DNA of 64,000 bases from Rhizobium sullae (GCF_025200715.1 NZ_CP104144.1:2418001-2482000); one strand, 5' to 3'. Positions 8,258-17,249 are shown, numbered from the stretch's first letter. Numbers and translations: made by a program. Notes: generated by a model from the letters alone, not told the origin.

Positions 8258-9406
8258 TCAGCCACGAATGGCCGCTTCGGTCGCGGCATCGAAGACGTGG
8301 ACGCGGGCGGGGTCGGCGGCGAGCGACAGGCGCTCGCCGATCTTGACGCGGCTGGTGCCGTCAATGATGACGCGCAGGCGCGGGGCGGACAGCGCCACGT
8401 CGTCCTCTTCGGCCGAAAGCGACTTCAGCCGGTCGGCGGCCTCGACATCGACATGAACGAGCAGGTTGGCGCCGAGATCCTCGACGAAGGCAACGGTTCC
8501 AGTGAGGCCGCCTGCATCGACCGGCTGGAACGCTTCCGGTCGGATGCCGAGCACGACGGCGCGACCGACGGCGGAGGCGATGCGTGGCCGCTCGGCGAGC
8601 ACCTCGCCCGAGAAAAGGATGGAGGCCTGGCCGAAGCGGGCCTCGGGGCCGTTCTCCGTCGCGAAGAGATCGGCCGCCAGCAGGTTCATCGCCGGCGAGC
8701 CCATGAAGCTTGCGACGAACAGATTGGCCGGCTGATCATAGAGGCTGCGCGGCGTGCCGAGCTGCTGCAGGACGCCGCTCTTCATGACGGCAACGCGATC
8801 GCCCATGGTCATGGCTTCGACCTGATCGTGGGTGACATAGACCGTGGTAATGCCCGACATCCTCTGCATGCGGGCGATTTCGGCGCGCATCTGGCCGCGC
8901 AGGCGAGCATCGAGGTTGGAAAGCGGTTCGTCCATCAGGAAAGCCTGAGGGCTGCGGGCGAGCGCCCGGCCCATGGCCACGCGCTGGCGCTGGCCGCCGG
9001 AGAGCTGGGCGGGCTTGCGGGCGAGATAGTCCTCGAGTTCCAGAAGCTTTGCCGTCTCCTGCACCTTGCGGGCGATCTCGGCCTTGTCGAGGCCGCGGAC
9101 GCGAAGGCCGAAGCCAATATTCTCGGCGACGGTCAGATGCGGGTAGAGCGCGTAGGACTGGAAGACCATGGCGATATCGCGGTCGCGCGGGGCGAGGTCG
9201 TTGACGACGGCGCCGTTGATCGTCAGGCGGCCGTCGGTGACCTCCTCGAGGCCGGCGATCATCCGCAGTGCAGTCGACTTGCCGCAGCCGGAAGGGCCGA
9301 CCAGCACCAAGAATTCGCCGTCGCGGATGGTCATGTTCAGGTTGCGGATCGCCGCATAGCCATCGCCGTAGCTCTTGCTGATCTGGTCGAAGACGATTTC
9401 AGCCAT
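8258..9406 (-). CDS. ABC transporter ATP-binding protein (UgpC/MalK type)
   Basis: This 382-residue ATPase has Walker A GPSGCGKST (about residue 38), Q-loop VFQSYALYPHL, signature LSGGQRQRVAMGRAL, Walker B FLMDEPLSNLDA and the H-loop VYVTHDQVEAM, followed by a C-terminal TOBE-type regulatory region with VLGIRPEAF. It energises the CUT1 permeases encoded just to its left, but it is on the opposite strand and shares an operon with the SDR gene, an unusual split of one transporter over two transcripts. Alternatively it serves several CUT1 systems, as UgpC-type ATPases can. Confidence 0.9.
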   Translation of the reverse strand: MAEIVFDQISKSYGDGYAAIRNLNMTIRDGEFLVLVGPSGCGKSTALRMIAGLEEVTDGRLTINGAVVNDLAPRDRDIAMVFQSYALYPHLTVAENIGFGLRVRGLDKAEIARKVQETAKLLELEDYLARKPAQLSGGQRQRVAMGRALARSPQAFLMDEPLSNLDARLRGQMRAEIARMQRMSGITTVYVTHDQVEAMTMGDRVAVMKSGVLQQLGTPRSLYDQPANLFVASFMGSPAMNLLAADLFATENGPEARFGQASILFSGEVLAERPRIASAVGRAVVLGIRPEAFQPVDAGGLTGTVAFVEDLGANLLVHVDVEAADRLKSLSAEEDDVALSAPRLRVIIDGTSRVKIGERLSLAADPARVHVFDAATEAAIRG

Positions 9407-9452
9407 GCTCTTTCCTTGCCGAAGGGGAGTCCTGCCGTGGAACCTGGATGGG

Positions 9453-10238
9453 TCAGGTGGTGTAGACGCCGCCGGTGACGTTGACGCCCTGTCCGGTCAT
9501 GAAGCGGGCCGAATTCGAGCAGAGGAAAACGACGACATCGGCCACGTCTTCAGGTGTTTCCAGCCGGCCGAGCGGCGTCTGGGCGATATAATCCGCAACG
9601 ACGCGTTCCGGCGTGACGCCACGAAGGCTCGCCTCCCAGGCGATCTCGCGCTCCTGCATGCCGGTCTTGACGAAACCGGGGCAGACTGCATTGACACGGA
9701 TGCCCGAAGCCGCGAGCTCGCGGCCGAGCGCCTGCGTCCAGCCGAGCACGGCAAACTTGCTGGCGGAATAATGGGCCAGCAGCGGTGCGCCGATCTTTGC
9801 GGCGAGCGAGGCGGTGTTGACAATGACGCCGGTTCCGGTGCTCGTGAAGCGGCGAGCAGCAATCTGGTTGGTCAGGAAGATGCCGCGAATGTTGACGTCG
9901 AAATTATAGTCCCACTCCTCGTCGGTCAGTTCCAGCGCATGCTGCATCGTGGAGACACCAGCATTGGCGCAGAGGATCTCGTAACCGCCCGTCCTCTCGA
10001 CCACCTCGGAAAAGGTCGCCTCGACGGAGGCGCGCTTGCGAACATCGATCGCATAGGCAGTGGCGCCGTTGCCGATCTCGGCCGCCGTCTGTTCGGCGGC
10101 CGCCAGGTTGATGTCGCAGATCGCCACCTGGATCGACTGGCGGGAGAGCGCGGTCGCGATCGCGCGCCCTATCCCAGTCGCCCCGCCGGTTACGATCGCA
10201 CGCATGCCGGATAGTTCTGGAAAGCTCGGAGACTGCAT
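9453..10238 (-). CDS. SDR family NAD(P)-dependent oxidoreductase
   Basis: This classical short-chain dehydrogenase has about 261 residues. The cofactor motif is TGGATGIGRAIA near residue 16, ANAG lies in the middle, and the catalytic set is Ser in NTASLAAK plus YSASK. The Asp in AICDINL at the end of beta-2 favours NAD(H). It resembles sorbitol/polyol or 3-oxoacyl dehydrogenases. The start at 10238 has GAGGG five bases upstream; an alternative ATG lies at 10250. It is transcribed away from the DeoR gene and upstream of the transporter ATPase, suggesting oxidation of the imported polyol or sugar. Confidence 0.85.
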   Translation of the reverse strand: MQSPSFPELSGMRAIVTGGATGIGRAIATALSRQSIQVAICDINLAAAEQTAAEIGNGATAYAIDVRKRASVEATFSEVVERTGGYEILCANAGVSTMQHALELTDEEWDYNFDVNIRGIFLTNQIAARRFTSTGTGVIVNTASLAAKIGAPLLAHYSASKFAVLGWTQALGRELAASGIRVNAVCPGFVKTGMQEREIAWEASLRGVTPERVVADYIAQTPLGRLETPEDVADVVVFLCSNSARFMTGQGVNVTGGVYTT

Positions 10239-10278
10239 GTTCGCCCTCATCGACTGGAAACATCACCGATCATATAAC

Positions 10279-10321
10279 AACAAAATCATACACAACAAGA
10301 AAAATTTATGTTTGAATTTGT
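10279..10321. promoter_or_regulatory. Candidate DeoR operator region
   Basis: The AT-rich gap between the SDR and DeoR genes carries TATGTTTGAATTTGT (10307-10321), matching 13 of 15 bases of 4940-4954, and AACAAAATC (10279-10287), the inverse of GATTTTGTT at 4998-5006. The repeats lie in the two divergent control regions of the same locus and nowhere else that I noticed, as expected for autoregulation plus control of the importer. Function is inferred. Confidence 0.45.
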
Positions 10322-10402
10322 TCGAGTCATTCGATACATAAGGAGCAACAATCAGACAATCGTAGCCACGAGTTGCGACGGCGGGAGGATGAGAACAGTA
10401 TC

Positions 10403-11254
10403 ATGGACGCGGAACAGCAGATGGTTGCCGCAGCGGAAAAACCGAAGGTTCTGGCCCAGGTGCGGCATGCGCGCATCCTAGAGACACTGGCGCGCAAAGG
10501 AGCGGTCTCCGTCAGCGATGTCGCCTCCCAGCTTGCCGTTTCCGAAATGACCGTCCGCCGCGACCTGATCGAACTCGAAAAGGACGGCAGGCTGGTGCGC
10601 ACGCACGGCGGCGCGGTGCGCAGCGGCAAGGCCTTCGAGCCGATCGCCAGCGAAACGGTCGATCGCGAGGAACCGACCTTCGAATCGCGGCTGACGCGCA
10701 ATGCCGCCTCGAAGCGGACGATCGCGATGGCGGCGGCAGGCGTTGCTGCCGGCGCGCGCACCCTGGCGCTCGACGTTGGTACCACCACCTATCTGCTGTC
10801 CGGCCTGCTGCTCAACCAGCCGCATACGAAGATCTTCACCAACAGCGTGCGCAACGCCATGCAGCTCGGCACCGGCTTCGGCGAGGTCTATCTGCCCGGC
10901 GGACGCATGCGCGGCGAGGAAATGGCGATCAGCAGCCAATCGGCCGTCTCGCAGTTCGAGGAGCTCTGGTTCGATATCGCCTTCGTCGGCGTGTCCGGGA
11001 TCACGGCGCAGGGAATCTATGACTATTCCTTCGAGGACACCGACATGAAGCGGGTCTATCTGCGTCGCGCGACGCAGAAGGTGGTGCTTTGCGATTCCAC
11101 TAAGTTCAAGCGCATGTCGCTGGTGCATATCGCGCCGCTGCAGCAATTCGACATGCTGATCACCGATGCCATGCCGCCGGCCGACCTTGCCGATGCGCTC
11201 GCCGCCGCTGGCGTCGAAGTGCGCATCGCGCCCGAGGAGCAGCCGCTGCTTTGA
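10403..11254 (+). CDS. DeoR family transcriptional regulator
   Basis: This 283-residue regulator has an N-terminal winged helix-turn-helix (RHARILETLARKGAVSVSDV, then VSEMTVRRDLIELEKDGRL, the DeoR signature) and a C-terminal sugar-phosphate sensor fold (ALDVGTTTYLLSGLL, TNSVRNAMQLG, LPGGRMRGEE). Members usually repress sugar or polyol catabolic operons and release DNA when a phosphorylated intermediate binds, which here could be the product of the FGGY kinase two genes downstream. The ATG at 10403 follows GGGAGGATGAG. The first gene of the rightward operon is probably autoregulated. Confidence 0.92.
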   Translation: MDAEQQMVAAAEKPKVLAQVRHARILETLARKGAVSVSDVASQLAVSEMTVRRDLIELEKDGRLVRTHGGAVRSGKAFEPIASETVDREEPTFESRLTRNAASKRTIAMAAAGVAAGARTLALDVGTTTYLLSGLLLNQPHTKIFTNSVRNAMQLGTGFGEVYLPGGRMRGEEMAISSQSAVSQFEELWFDIAFVGVSGITAQGIYDYSFEDTDMKRVYLRRATQKVVLCDSTKFKRMSLVHIAPLQQFDMLITDAMPPADLADALAAAGVEVRIAPEEQPLL

Positions 11255-11322
11255 TTTGCCCTTTCCCGCATCCGTCCCCCAGCGGATGACCGTCCACTCG
11301 ATTTCGCTTCAGGGAGTTTCGT

Positions 11323-12123
11323 ATGGTCTTCGACTTTTTTGGCGTCAAGAAGAAGGCGGTCATCGCCATGGCGCATATCGGCGCCCTGCCCGGCTCGCCC
11401 GCCTATGACGCCGCCGGCGGGCTGAACAAGCTCGTCGACCACGTGCTTTCCGATGTCGAGAAGTTGCAGGCGGGCGGTGTCGACGCCATCATGTTCGGCA
11501 ACGAGAACGACCGGCCATACGTGTTCGAGGCCCCGCCGGAAGGGCTGGCGGCGATGACCGCGATCGTCGAGCGGGTGAAGCCGCAACTGACCGTGCCGTT
11601 CGGCGTCAACTATCTCTGGGATCCCTCGGCAAGCGTTGCGATCGGCGCAGTGACGGGCGCGAGCTTCGTTCGCGAGATCTTCACCGGCGTCTTCGCATCA
11701 GACATGGGCATCTGGCAGCCGGATTGCGCCAAGGCCGCACGGATGCGACATAGCCTCGGCCGCGACGACATGAAGATGCTCTTCAACATCAACGCGGAAT
11801 TTGCCCATTCGCTGGACCAGCGACCGATTGAACTCAGGGCGAAGAGCGCCGTGTTCTCATCGGTTGCCGATGCCATCCTGGTATCGGGACCACTGACCGG
11901 ACAGGCCGTCGATCAATCGGACCTCAGGCGCGTTTGCGAGACGGTCAAGGATGTCCCCGTCTTTGCCAATACCGGCGTCAACAAGGACAATGTGCGCGAC
12001 ATATTGAGCGTTGCCAGCGGCGTCATCATCGGCACGCATTTCAAGGTGGACGGCAATACGTGGAACCCGGTCGACGGCGACCGGGTAAAGCGCTTCATGG
12101 AGATCGTCGAGAGGCTGCGCTAA
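11323..12123 (+). CDS. BtpA/SgcQ family protein
   Basis: This 266-residue protein belongs to the BtpA family (a TIM-barrel fold): VIAMAHIGALPGSPAY near the start, DAIMFGNENDRPY, FGVNYLWDP, FVREIFTGVFASDMGIW and FANTGVNKDNVRDIL. The family is named for a photosystem I biogenesis factor, but in heterotrophs it occurs in sugar operons (SgcQ) next to kinases and DeoR regulators, as here. It has a strong ribosome site AGGGAG before 11323. The enzymatic role is not known; aldolase or isomerase chemistry on a sugar phosphate is a reasonable guess from fold and context. Confidence 0.85.
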   Translation: MVFDFFGVKKKAVIAMAHIGALPGSPAYDAAGGLNKLVDHVLSDVEKLQAGGVDAIMFGNENDRPYVFEAPPEGLAAMTAIVERVKPQLTVPFGVNYLWDPSASVAIGAVTGASFVREIFTGVFASDMGIWQPDCAKAARMRHSLGRDDMKMLFNINAEFAHSLDQRPIELRAKSAVFSSVADAILVSGPLTGQAVDQSDLRRVCETVKDVPVFANTGVNKDNVRDILSVASGVIIGTHFKVDGNTWNPVDGDRVKRFMEIVERLR

Positions 12124-12138
12124 GTGAAGGGAGCCGCT

Positions 12139-13620
12139 ATGTCCATCACGCTCGGCCTCGATATCGGCACCACCTCCACCATCGGCATCTTGATCGAACT
12201 GCCGAACCGCGTGCTCGGCCTGACCTCACGACCGTCGACGCTTCATTCGCCGCAGCATGGCTGGGCCGAGGAAGACCCGGCGGAATGGTGGTCGAATGTC
12301 TGCGAGATCACCAGGGAACTGATTGCAACGAGCGGGATCGAGGCCGGGGAAATCTCGGCCGTCGGCGTGACCGGCATGCTGCCGGCCGTCGTGCTGCTCG
12401 ATGACGACAGCCGGGTGCTGAGGCCCAGCATCCAGCAGAGCGACGGGCGCTGCGGCGAAGAGGTCGAGGAACTTAAGGCCGAGTGGGATGAGGCGGATTT
12501 TCTGCACAGAGCGGGAAACGGCATCAATCAGCAGTTGGTGACAGCGAAGCTTCGCTGGATCGCCCGGCATGAGCCCGCTGTTTTCGAGCGCATTGCCACA
12601 GTCATGGGGTCCTATGATTTCATCAACTGGAAACTGACCGGCGAAAAGGCGATCGAACAGAACTGGGCGCTGGAAGCGGGCTTCGTCGACATCAATACCG
12701 GCAAGCTCGACGACGAACTGATCGGGCTTGCCAGAGTTCGGCGAGGCGCCATTCCTAGGAAAGCGGTGTCGCATGCGGTACTTGGCCATGTGACCGACGA
12801 CGCCGCCAAGGCGACGGGGCTTGCACCCGGAACGCCTGTCATCGGCGGGGCAGCCGACATGATCGCCTCGGCCTTCGGCGCGGGTATCAACAAGGCGGGC
12901 GACGTGCTGCTGAAATTCGGGGGTGCCGTCGACATCCTGACGGCGACGGATGCCGTGCTGCCCGATCCTCGCATGTTTCTCGATTATCACCTGGTGCCGG
13001 GGCTTTACATGCCGAACGGCTGCATGTCGACCGGCGGCTCGGGGCTCAACTGGTTCATCAGCACCTTCGCCGGACGCGAAGAGGTCGCGGCAAAGGCAGA
13101 GGGAATATCCGCACACCACTATCTCGACCGGCTGGCCGCGCAATGCGCGCCCGGTGCGGACGGGCTGACGATCCTGCCTTACTTCCTCGGCGAGAAGACG
13201 CCGATCCACGATGCCGGCGCGCGCGGCTTGATCGACGGGCTGACGCTGTCGCATCATATCGGCCATCTCTGGCGGGCGATGCTGGAAGCCTATGCCTATG
13301 CGTTGCGCCATCATATCGACGTGCTGAACGATATCGGTCATCCGACGACGCGTTTCATCGTTTCAGACGGGGGTTCGCAGAGCCGGATCTGGATGCAGAT
13401 CGTTTCCGACGTGCTGCAGCACCCGCTACAGGGTCTCACCGGCCATCCCGGCTCCTGTCTCGGTGTCGCCTGGGCGGCGGCAATCGGTGCCGGACTGACC
13501 GAGGATTGGTCCGGCGTGACCGCCTTTGTCGGCAAAGGTGAAAGGATCGTGCCCAACCCCGACAATGCGGCGGTTTATGATCGGGCCTATCGGACCTATC
13601 GTGCGCTGTATAGGCGATAG
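12139..13620 (+). CDS. FGGY family carbohydrate kinase (xylulokinase-like)
   Basis: This 493-residue sugar kinase has the N-terminal phosphate motif GLDIGTTSTIGILIEL, a substrate loop with SIQQSDGRCGEEV, and the C-terminal FGGY-type signature region VSDGGSQSRIWMQIVSDVL, followed by GSCLGVAWAAAIGAG. Length matches xylulokinase and glycerol kinase relatives. I chose ATG 12139 over GTG 12124 because AAGGGAG lies just upstream. It phosphorylates a sugar or polyol, trapping it and probably producing the DeoR effector. Substrate not predictable. Confidence 0.9.
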   Translation: MSITLGLDIGTTSTIGILIELPNRVLGLTSRPSTLHSPQHGWAEEDPAEWWSNVCEITRELIATSGIEAGEISAVGVTGMLPAVVLLDDDSRVLRPSIQQSDGRCGEEVEELKAEWDEADFLHRAGNGINQQLVTAKLRWIARHEPAVFERIATVMGSYDFINWKLTGEKAIEQNWALEAGFVDINTGKLDDELIGLARVRRGAIPRKAVSHAVLGHVTDDAAKATGLAPGTPVIGGAADMIASAFGAGINKAGDVLLKFGGAVDILTATDAVLPDPRMFLDYHLVPGLYMPNGCMSTGGSGLNWFISTFAGREEVAAKAEGISAHHYLDRLAAQCAPGADGLTILPYFLGEKTPIHDAGARGLIDGLTLSHHIGHLWRAMLEAYAYALRHHIDVLNDIGHPTTRFIVSDGGSQSRIWMQIVSDVLQHPLQGLTGHPGSCLGVAWAAAIGAGLTEDWSGVTAFVGKGERIVPNPDNAAVYDRAYRTYRALYRR

Positions 13621-13642
13621 ACCGAGTGGGGATTTGATCGCG

Positions 13643-15253
13643 ATGACACTGACAGATCGGGATTCTAAAAAGCAGGCGGCCGGACGCGGTGGTATGGTAA
13701 CAAGCCCGCATGCGCTGGCGAGCGAGGCAGGCGCGGCGATCCTGCGGGCCGGGGGCAATGCGCTGGAGGCTGCGATCGCCATCGGCAGCACGATTGCCGT
13801 CGTCTATCCGCATTTCTGCGGACTTGGCGGCGACTCCGTCTGGATCGTCGCCGATCGTGGCGGGCGGAAGACATGTTTTCTTGGCATCGGCCAGGCGGCG
13901 CAGAAATTGCCGGATTTCGGCGGCAGCATTCCGCTGCGCGGGCCGCTTTCGGCGCTGACCTCGGCCTGCGCCGTCGATGCGTGGCGGCACGCGCATGAGT
14001 ATTCCGCGCAGCACTGGGGCGGAACGATCGGTTTTCCTGCCTTGCTTGCCGATGCGATCCGCCACGCTGAACAGGGCTTTCCGGTCACGCGCTCGCAGAG
14101 CTTCTGGCTTGCCTTCCGGCGAGAGGAGGCGGCCGGCTGGCCAGGTTTTGCCGCGCTCTTCATGCCGGATGGCGCGGCGCTGGAGACAGGCAGTCTGTTT
14201 CGGCAGAAGAATCTGGCGCGGTCGCTTTCGCTAATTGCTGCCGACGGGCCGCGCTCCTTCTACGACGGCGAACTCGGGACGAGCATTGCGGCAGGGCTGC
14301 AGGCGGCGGGTTCTCCGCTGAGTGCCGACGATCTCAAGGCGACCCGAACACGCGAAGTGGCGCCGATCAGCCTCTCATATCGCGGTTTCGAACTGCTTGC
14401 GCCGCCCCCACCAACACAGGGTCTGTCGACACTGGGGATCATGGGCATTCTTGCTCATTTCGATCTCGCCGTCCATACGCCCGGCAGCGCTGACCATCTG
14501 CACCTCTGCGTGGAAGCCGTCAAACACGCCTTTTTCGACCGCGGCGGTATCGCCGATCCCGATGTCGCGCCGCAGCCGGTGGAGGAATGGCTGAGCGCAC
14601 AGCATCTCGCGCAGGTGGCGGCCTCCATCGATCCCGTGCGGGCACTCGAATGGCCAGCACTCTTTCGCAGCGGCGACACCGTGTTCTTCGCCGCAACCGA
14701 CGCAGAGGGCGGCAGCGTCAGCGTCTTGCAGAGCACCTATTTCGACTGGGGCAGCGGCGTGGTGGTCGGCGATACGGGTATTCTCTGGCAGAACCGCGGG
14801 GCTGCCTTTTCGTCCGATCCCAAGCATGTCAATGCCATCGCACCCTGCAAACGGCCTTTCTATACTTTGAATCCCGGCCTCGGCCTGCGCAACGGCAAGC
14901 CTGCGCTGCTCTACGGCACGCAGGGCGCCGACGGTCAGCCGCAGACGCTGGCAATGCTGCTGACCCGGCTGATCGACTTCGACGAGGAACCAGCAGCAGC
15001 GCTGGCCGGTCCACGCTTTCTCCTCGGCAAGACCTTTTCCGACAGCCGTGACAGCCTCAAGCTGGAAAGCGATGCCGGCGAAGCAGTGCTTGCCGAACTG
15101 GCCGCACGAGGCCACGCACTGTCACCGATCGAGGCGCAGAGCCCGCTTGCAGGGCAGGCAGGTGTGATCGTTATCGACGAGGACGGCATGGCGACCGGCG
15201 CACATGATCCACGTGGCGACGGACTGGCGATCGGGATCTCTTCCGGGGCATGA
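13643..15253 (+). CDS. Gamma-glutamyltransferase family protein, cytoplasmic
   Basis: This 536-residue Ntn-hydrolase precursor shows GGT-family blocks: MVTSPHALASEAGAAILRAG, IGSTIAVVYPHFCGLGGD, the self-processing site SGDTVFFAATDAEGG and FDWGSGVVVGDTGILWQNRG. The nucleophile Thr aligns with the T of GDT, but the TTHxS context of true GGT has become TVFFA, and NNQMDDFS has become QNRGAAFS, so substrate choice probably differs from glutathione. No signal peptide is seen, whereas classical GGT is periplasmic. It follows the kinase by 22 bp in the DeoR operon. It may be an amide or gamma-glutamyl hydrolase. Confidence 0.82.
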   Translation: MTLTDRDSKKQAAGRGGMVTSPHALASEAGAAILRAGGNALEAAIAIGSTIAVVYPHFCGLGGDSVWIVADRGGRKTCFLGIGQAAQKLPDFGGSIPLRGPLSALTSACAVDAWRHAHEYSAQHWGGTIGFPALLADAIRHAEQGFPVTRSQSFWLAFRREEAAGWPGFAALFMPDGAALETGSLFRQKNLARSLSLIAADGPRSFYDGELGTSIAAGLQAAGSPLSADDLKATRTREVAPISLSYRGFELLAPPPPTQGLSTLGIMGILAHFDLAVHTPGSADHLHLCVEAVKHAFFDRGGIADPDVAPQPVEEWLSAQHLAQVAASIDPVRALEWPALFRSGDTVFFAATDAEGGSVSVLQSTYFDWGSGVVVGDTGILWQNRGAAFSSDPKHVNAIAPCKRPFYTLNPGLGLRNGKPALLYGTQGADGQPQTLAMLLTRLIDFDEEPAAALAGPRFLLGKTFSDSRDSLKLESDAGEAVLAELAARGHALSPIEAQSPLAGQAGVIVIDEDGMATGAHDPRGDGLAIGISSGA

Positions 15254-15315
15254 GTTATGGGGTTACGCGCCGGCGAGACGCCTTCAAACGCACGGAAACG
15301 GGAGAAAGCTAATAA

Positions 15316-15717
15316 TTGATCAGACGGACCGCTGAAGACTCTTCCGGAACATCGTACTCCTCGCAGATCGGCGACGTTCTCCGCATTGGGCATTACTCCG
15401 CTACGGATTCGAAAGTCGCCGAGGGTCCCAGTGGAGGGCCTTGTCGCTTTAGGGTTAAAATCGGCGATGGCCGTGACCTCTGCCTTGGCGTCGAATTACA
15501 CTTGAAGTTCATGCGGAGCTTCGCGGCCCGCGAAGCAGAATCACCGCGCGCAATGGCCGTCATGGCGCCAGGCTGGATACGCACCGACCTTGGGGGGCCG
15601 GATGTACCACTCACAATCGATGAGAGCATCCCCAGCCTCGTGCGCGTGCTGCTCGCCAAACGCGAAAGACCAGGCCTGGAATACCTCAACCAGCACGGCG
15701 AGACTGTTCCTTGGTGA
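15316..15717 (+). pseudogene. SDR remnant (C-terminal part)
   Basis: The C-terminal 60 or so residues (FMRSFAARE, MAVMAPGWIRTDLGGPD, then LEYLNQHGETVPW at the end) match the tail of short-chain dehydrogenases that end this way. The N-terminal Rossmann motif and the YxxxK catalytic site are absent, and the upstream part of the frame is unrecognisable. I read it as the decayed 3' end of an SDR gene. The true boundary of homology is about 15500. Confidence 0.6.
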
Positions 15718-15742
15718 ATATGGCCGACGTTGGTGAGAGGAA

Positions 15743-15961
15743 ATGACCATGAAGTTGATTGGCATTGAAGAACATTTCATCGTTGAAGAGGTTCCCCAGG
15801 CATGGACCTTCGCCGGACTCGACGATACCGACCCCAGCGTGGCCTATCATCCTGACGACATCGAGCGAAGGCTGCTCGATATCGCCGATGAACGCATCGC
15901 GTTTATACCCGCTGAACCCGTCGCAAGAAGATGGCGCAAGATAAGCTCCTGCGACGGCTGA
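15743..15961 (+). pseudogene. Amidohydrolase (ACMSD-like) N-terminal remnant
   Basis: After a good ribosome site (GAGAGGAA), the frame starts MKLIGIEEHFIVEEVPQAW and continues through DDTDPSVAYHPDDIERRLLDIADERIA, the N-terminus of amidohydrolases related to aminocarboxymuconate semialdehyde decarboxylase. After about 50 codons homology stops and the frame ends at 15961; the barrel and the rest of the metal site are missing, so it is a truncated gene. It sits 25 bp after the SDR remnant, probably from the same lost operon. Confidence 0.6.
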
Positions 15962-16244
15962 ACGGGCGAACCGCCGCCGGCGATCGGAAGCGAGCGTGCG
16001 GTAGCCAGGAGCGGCGCCGAAGGTGATGCGTGGCTGACCAATCAGTTCCTCACCGTGGCCACATCCCGTCTCCGTGCTGCCGTGATTTTCGCTGCCGCCC
16101 TTCAATCGGGCGGCGCACGCGCCGGGATGGGCTTGCTGGGATCCTGTTCGTTGATGAAGCATCGCGCCGCATCTCAGCTGACTAGTTCGACCTGGTGGCC
16201 AATGGCCCACAAGGCCGCGCTTGGCGGGAACGCGCCAATGGACA
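15962..16244. other. Gap without recognisable gene
   Basis: High-GC sequence between the amidohydrolase remnant and the sorbosone-dehydrogenase-like gene. Frames are open in places but none shows a family I recognise. Probably debris of deleted genes. Confidence 0.4.
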
Positions 16245-17249
16245 TCACCGCCTGAGGACGTAAATCGCGCCTCCGGCGTCGTCGGATACGAGGACGGAAC
16301 CATCCGGCGCCTCCTTGACGTCTACCGGCCGGCCGACGCCTCTGGCGAAAGTCGTCGCCGAGACTGGGCGCGCCCCTTGGAAGCGCACCCGCACAACCTG
16401 ACGGCCGACCGGAACCGACCTGTCCCAACTGCCGTGCTCGGCAACCAGGGCGTCGCCGCCGAGGCTGCGGAAGAAATGGATTCCCAAGGTCGCGACATGC
16501 GCCTGAAAGTTGAACACGGGCGAAATCTGCCGCGCGGGCGGCGACGCGTCCTGGAACCCTTTGAGCCGGATTTGGCCTCCGAAGAAGGGAAAGCCGTAAA
16601 AGCCGCCGGGCTGCAACTCGTTCAGCTCGTCAGGTGGGATATCGTCGCCCATTCGGTCGGCGCCGTTGTCCGTAAAGAACATCGTGCCGCCGCGCCAGTC
16701 GAAGCCGACCGAATTGCGCACGCCCCAGGCGACTCGTCGAAGGTCGGACCCGTCCTGGTCCATGCTGACGATCGTGCCTTGCAGCCCGCGTGGCAAGCAA
16801 ATGTTGCAAGGCGATCCGAACGAGACATAGAGCCGGGAGTCGGGGCCGACAGCGATATAGCGAAAACTGTGGGCTCCCGAATTCGGCAAGTCTCGACGAA
16901 TGTCGCGCCTGCCGCTCAGGGCGCCCCCGCGCCCGATGTTGAACGCGGTTACGCTGTTCCTCGAAGCAACGAACAAACGACCACGGGAACATGCGACCCC
17001 GTTGGGAGCGGAGAATCCCGAAGCGACCGGCCGGGCGCGACCGCCGGACAATGGCACGGCATAGACCGAGGAACCTTTGGTCCCGACGAACAATGTGTCG
17101 CCGCAAACCGCCATTTCGCGCGCTGCGGGAACACGTGCGAGAAGTTCGGCGCGCGCCGGGCCGAGGGCCATGCCGGAGGCGACCGCGGCAAGCGCGAGCA
17201 ATCCGATTCTAGCGAATAGAAATCCGGCTTTAGTGGAAAAGACGTTCAT
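16245..17249 (-). CDS. Sorbosone/PQQ-type sugar dehydrogenase-like beta-propeller protein
   Basis: This 334-residue exported protein has the N-terminus FLFARIGLLALAAVASGMALGPARA, a signal peptide with AxA cleavage. The mature part has propeller repeats typical of the soluble glucose/sorbosone dehydrogenase group: FSAPNGVACSRGRLFVA, FRYIAVGPDSRLYVSFGSPCN, GVRNSVGFDWRGGTMFFTDNGAD, ELNELQPGGFYGFPFFGG and VAEHGSWDR. The ATG at 17249 is preceded by CGGAGGGC. It would act in the periplasm, possibly with PQQ; no PQQ synthesis genes are in the window. It stands alone among remnants but is itself intact. Confidence 0.8.
   Translation of the reverse strand: MNVFSTKAGFLFARIGLLALAAVASGMALGPARAELLARVPAAREMAVCGDTLFVGTKGSSVYAVPLSGGRARPVASGFSAPNGVACSRGRLFVASRNSVTAFNIGRGGALSGRRDIRRDLPNSGAHSFRYIAVGPDSRLYVSFGSPCNICLPRGLQGTIVSMDQDGSDLRRVAWGVRNSVGFDWRGGTMFFTDNGADRMGDDIPPDELNELQPGGFYGFPFFGGQIRLKGFQDASPPARQISPVFNFQAHVATLGIHFFRSLGGDALVAEHGSWDRSVPVGRQVVRVRFQGARPVSATTFARGVGRPVDVKEAPDGSVLVSDDAGGAIYVLRR

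Noticed and set aside
15743..15961. Complete small gene of 72 codons
   Set aside because: The sequence is the N-terminus of a much larger amidohydrolase and breaks off within the domain, so it is a truncated relic.
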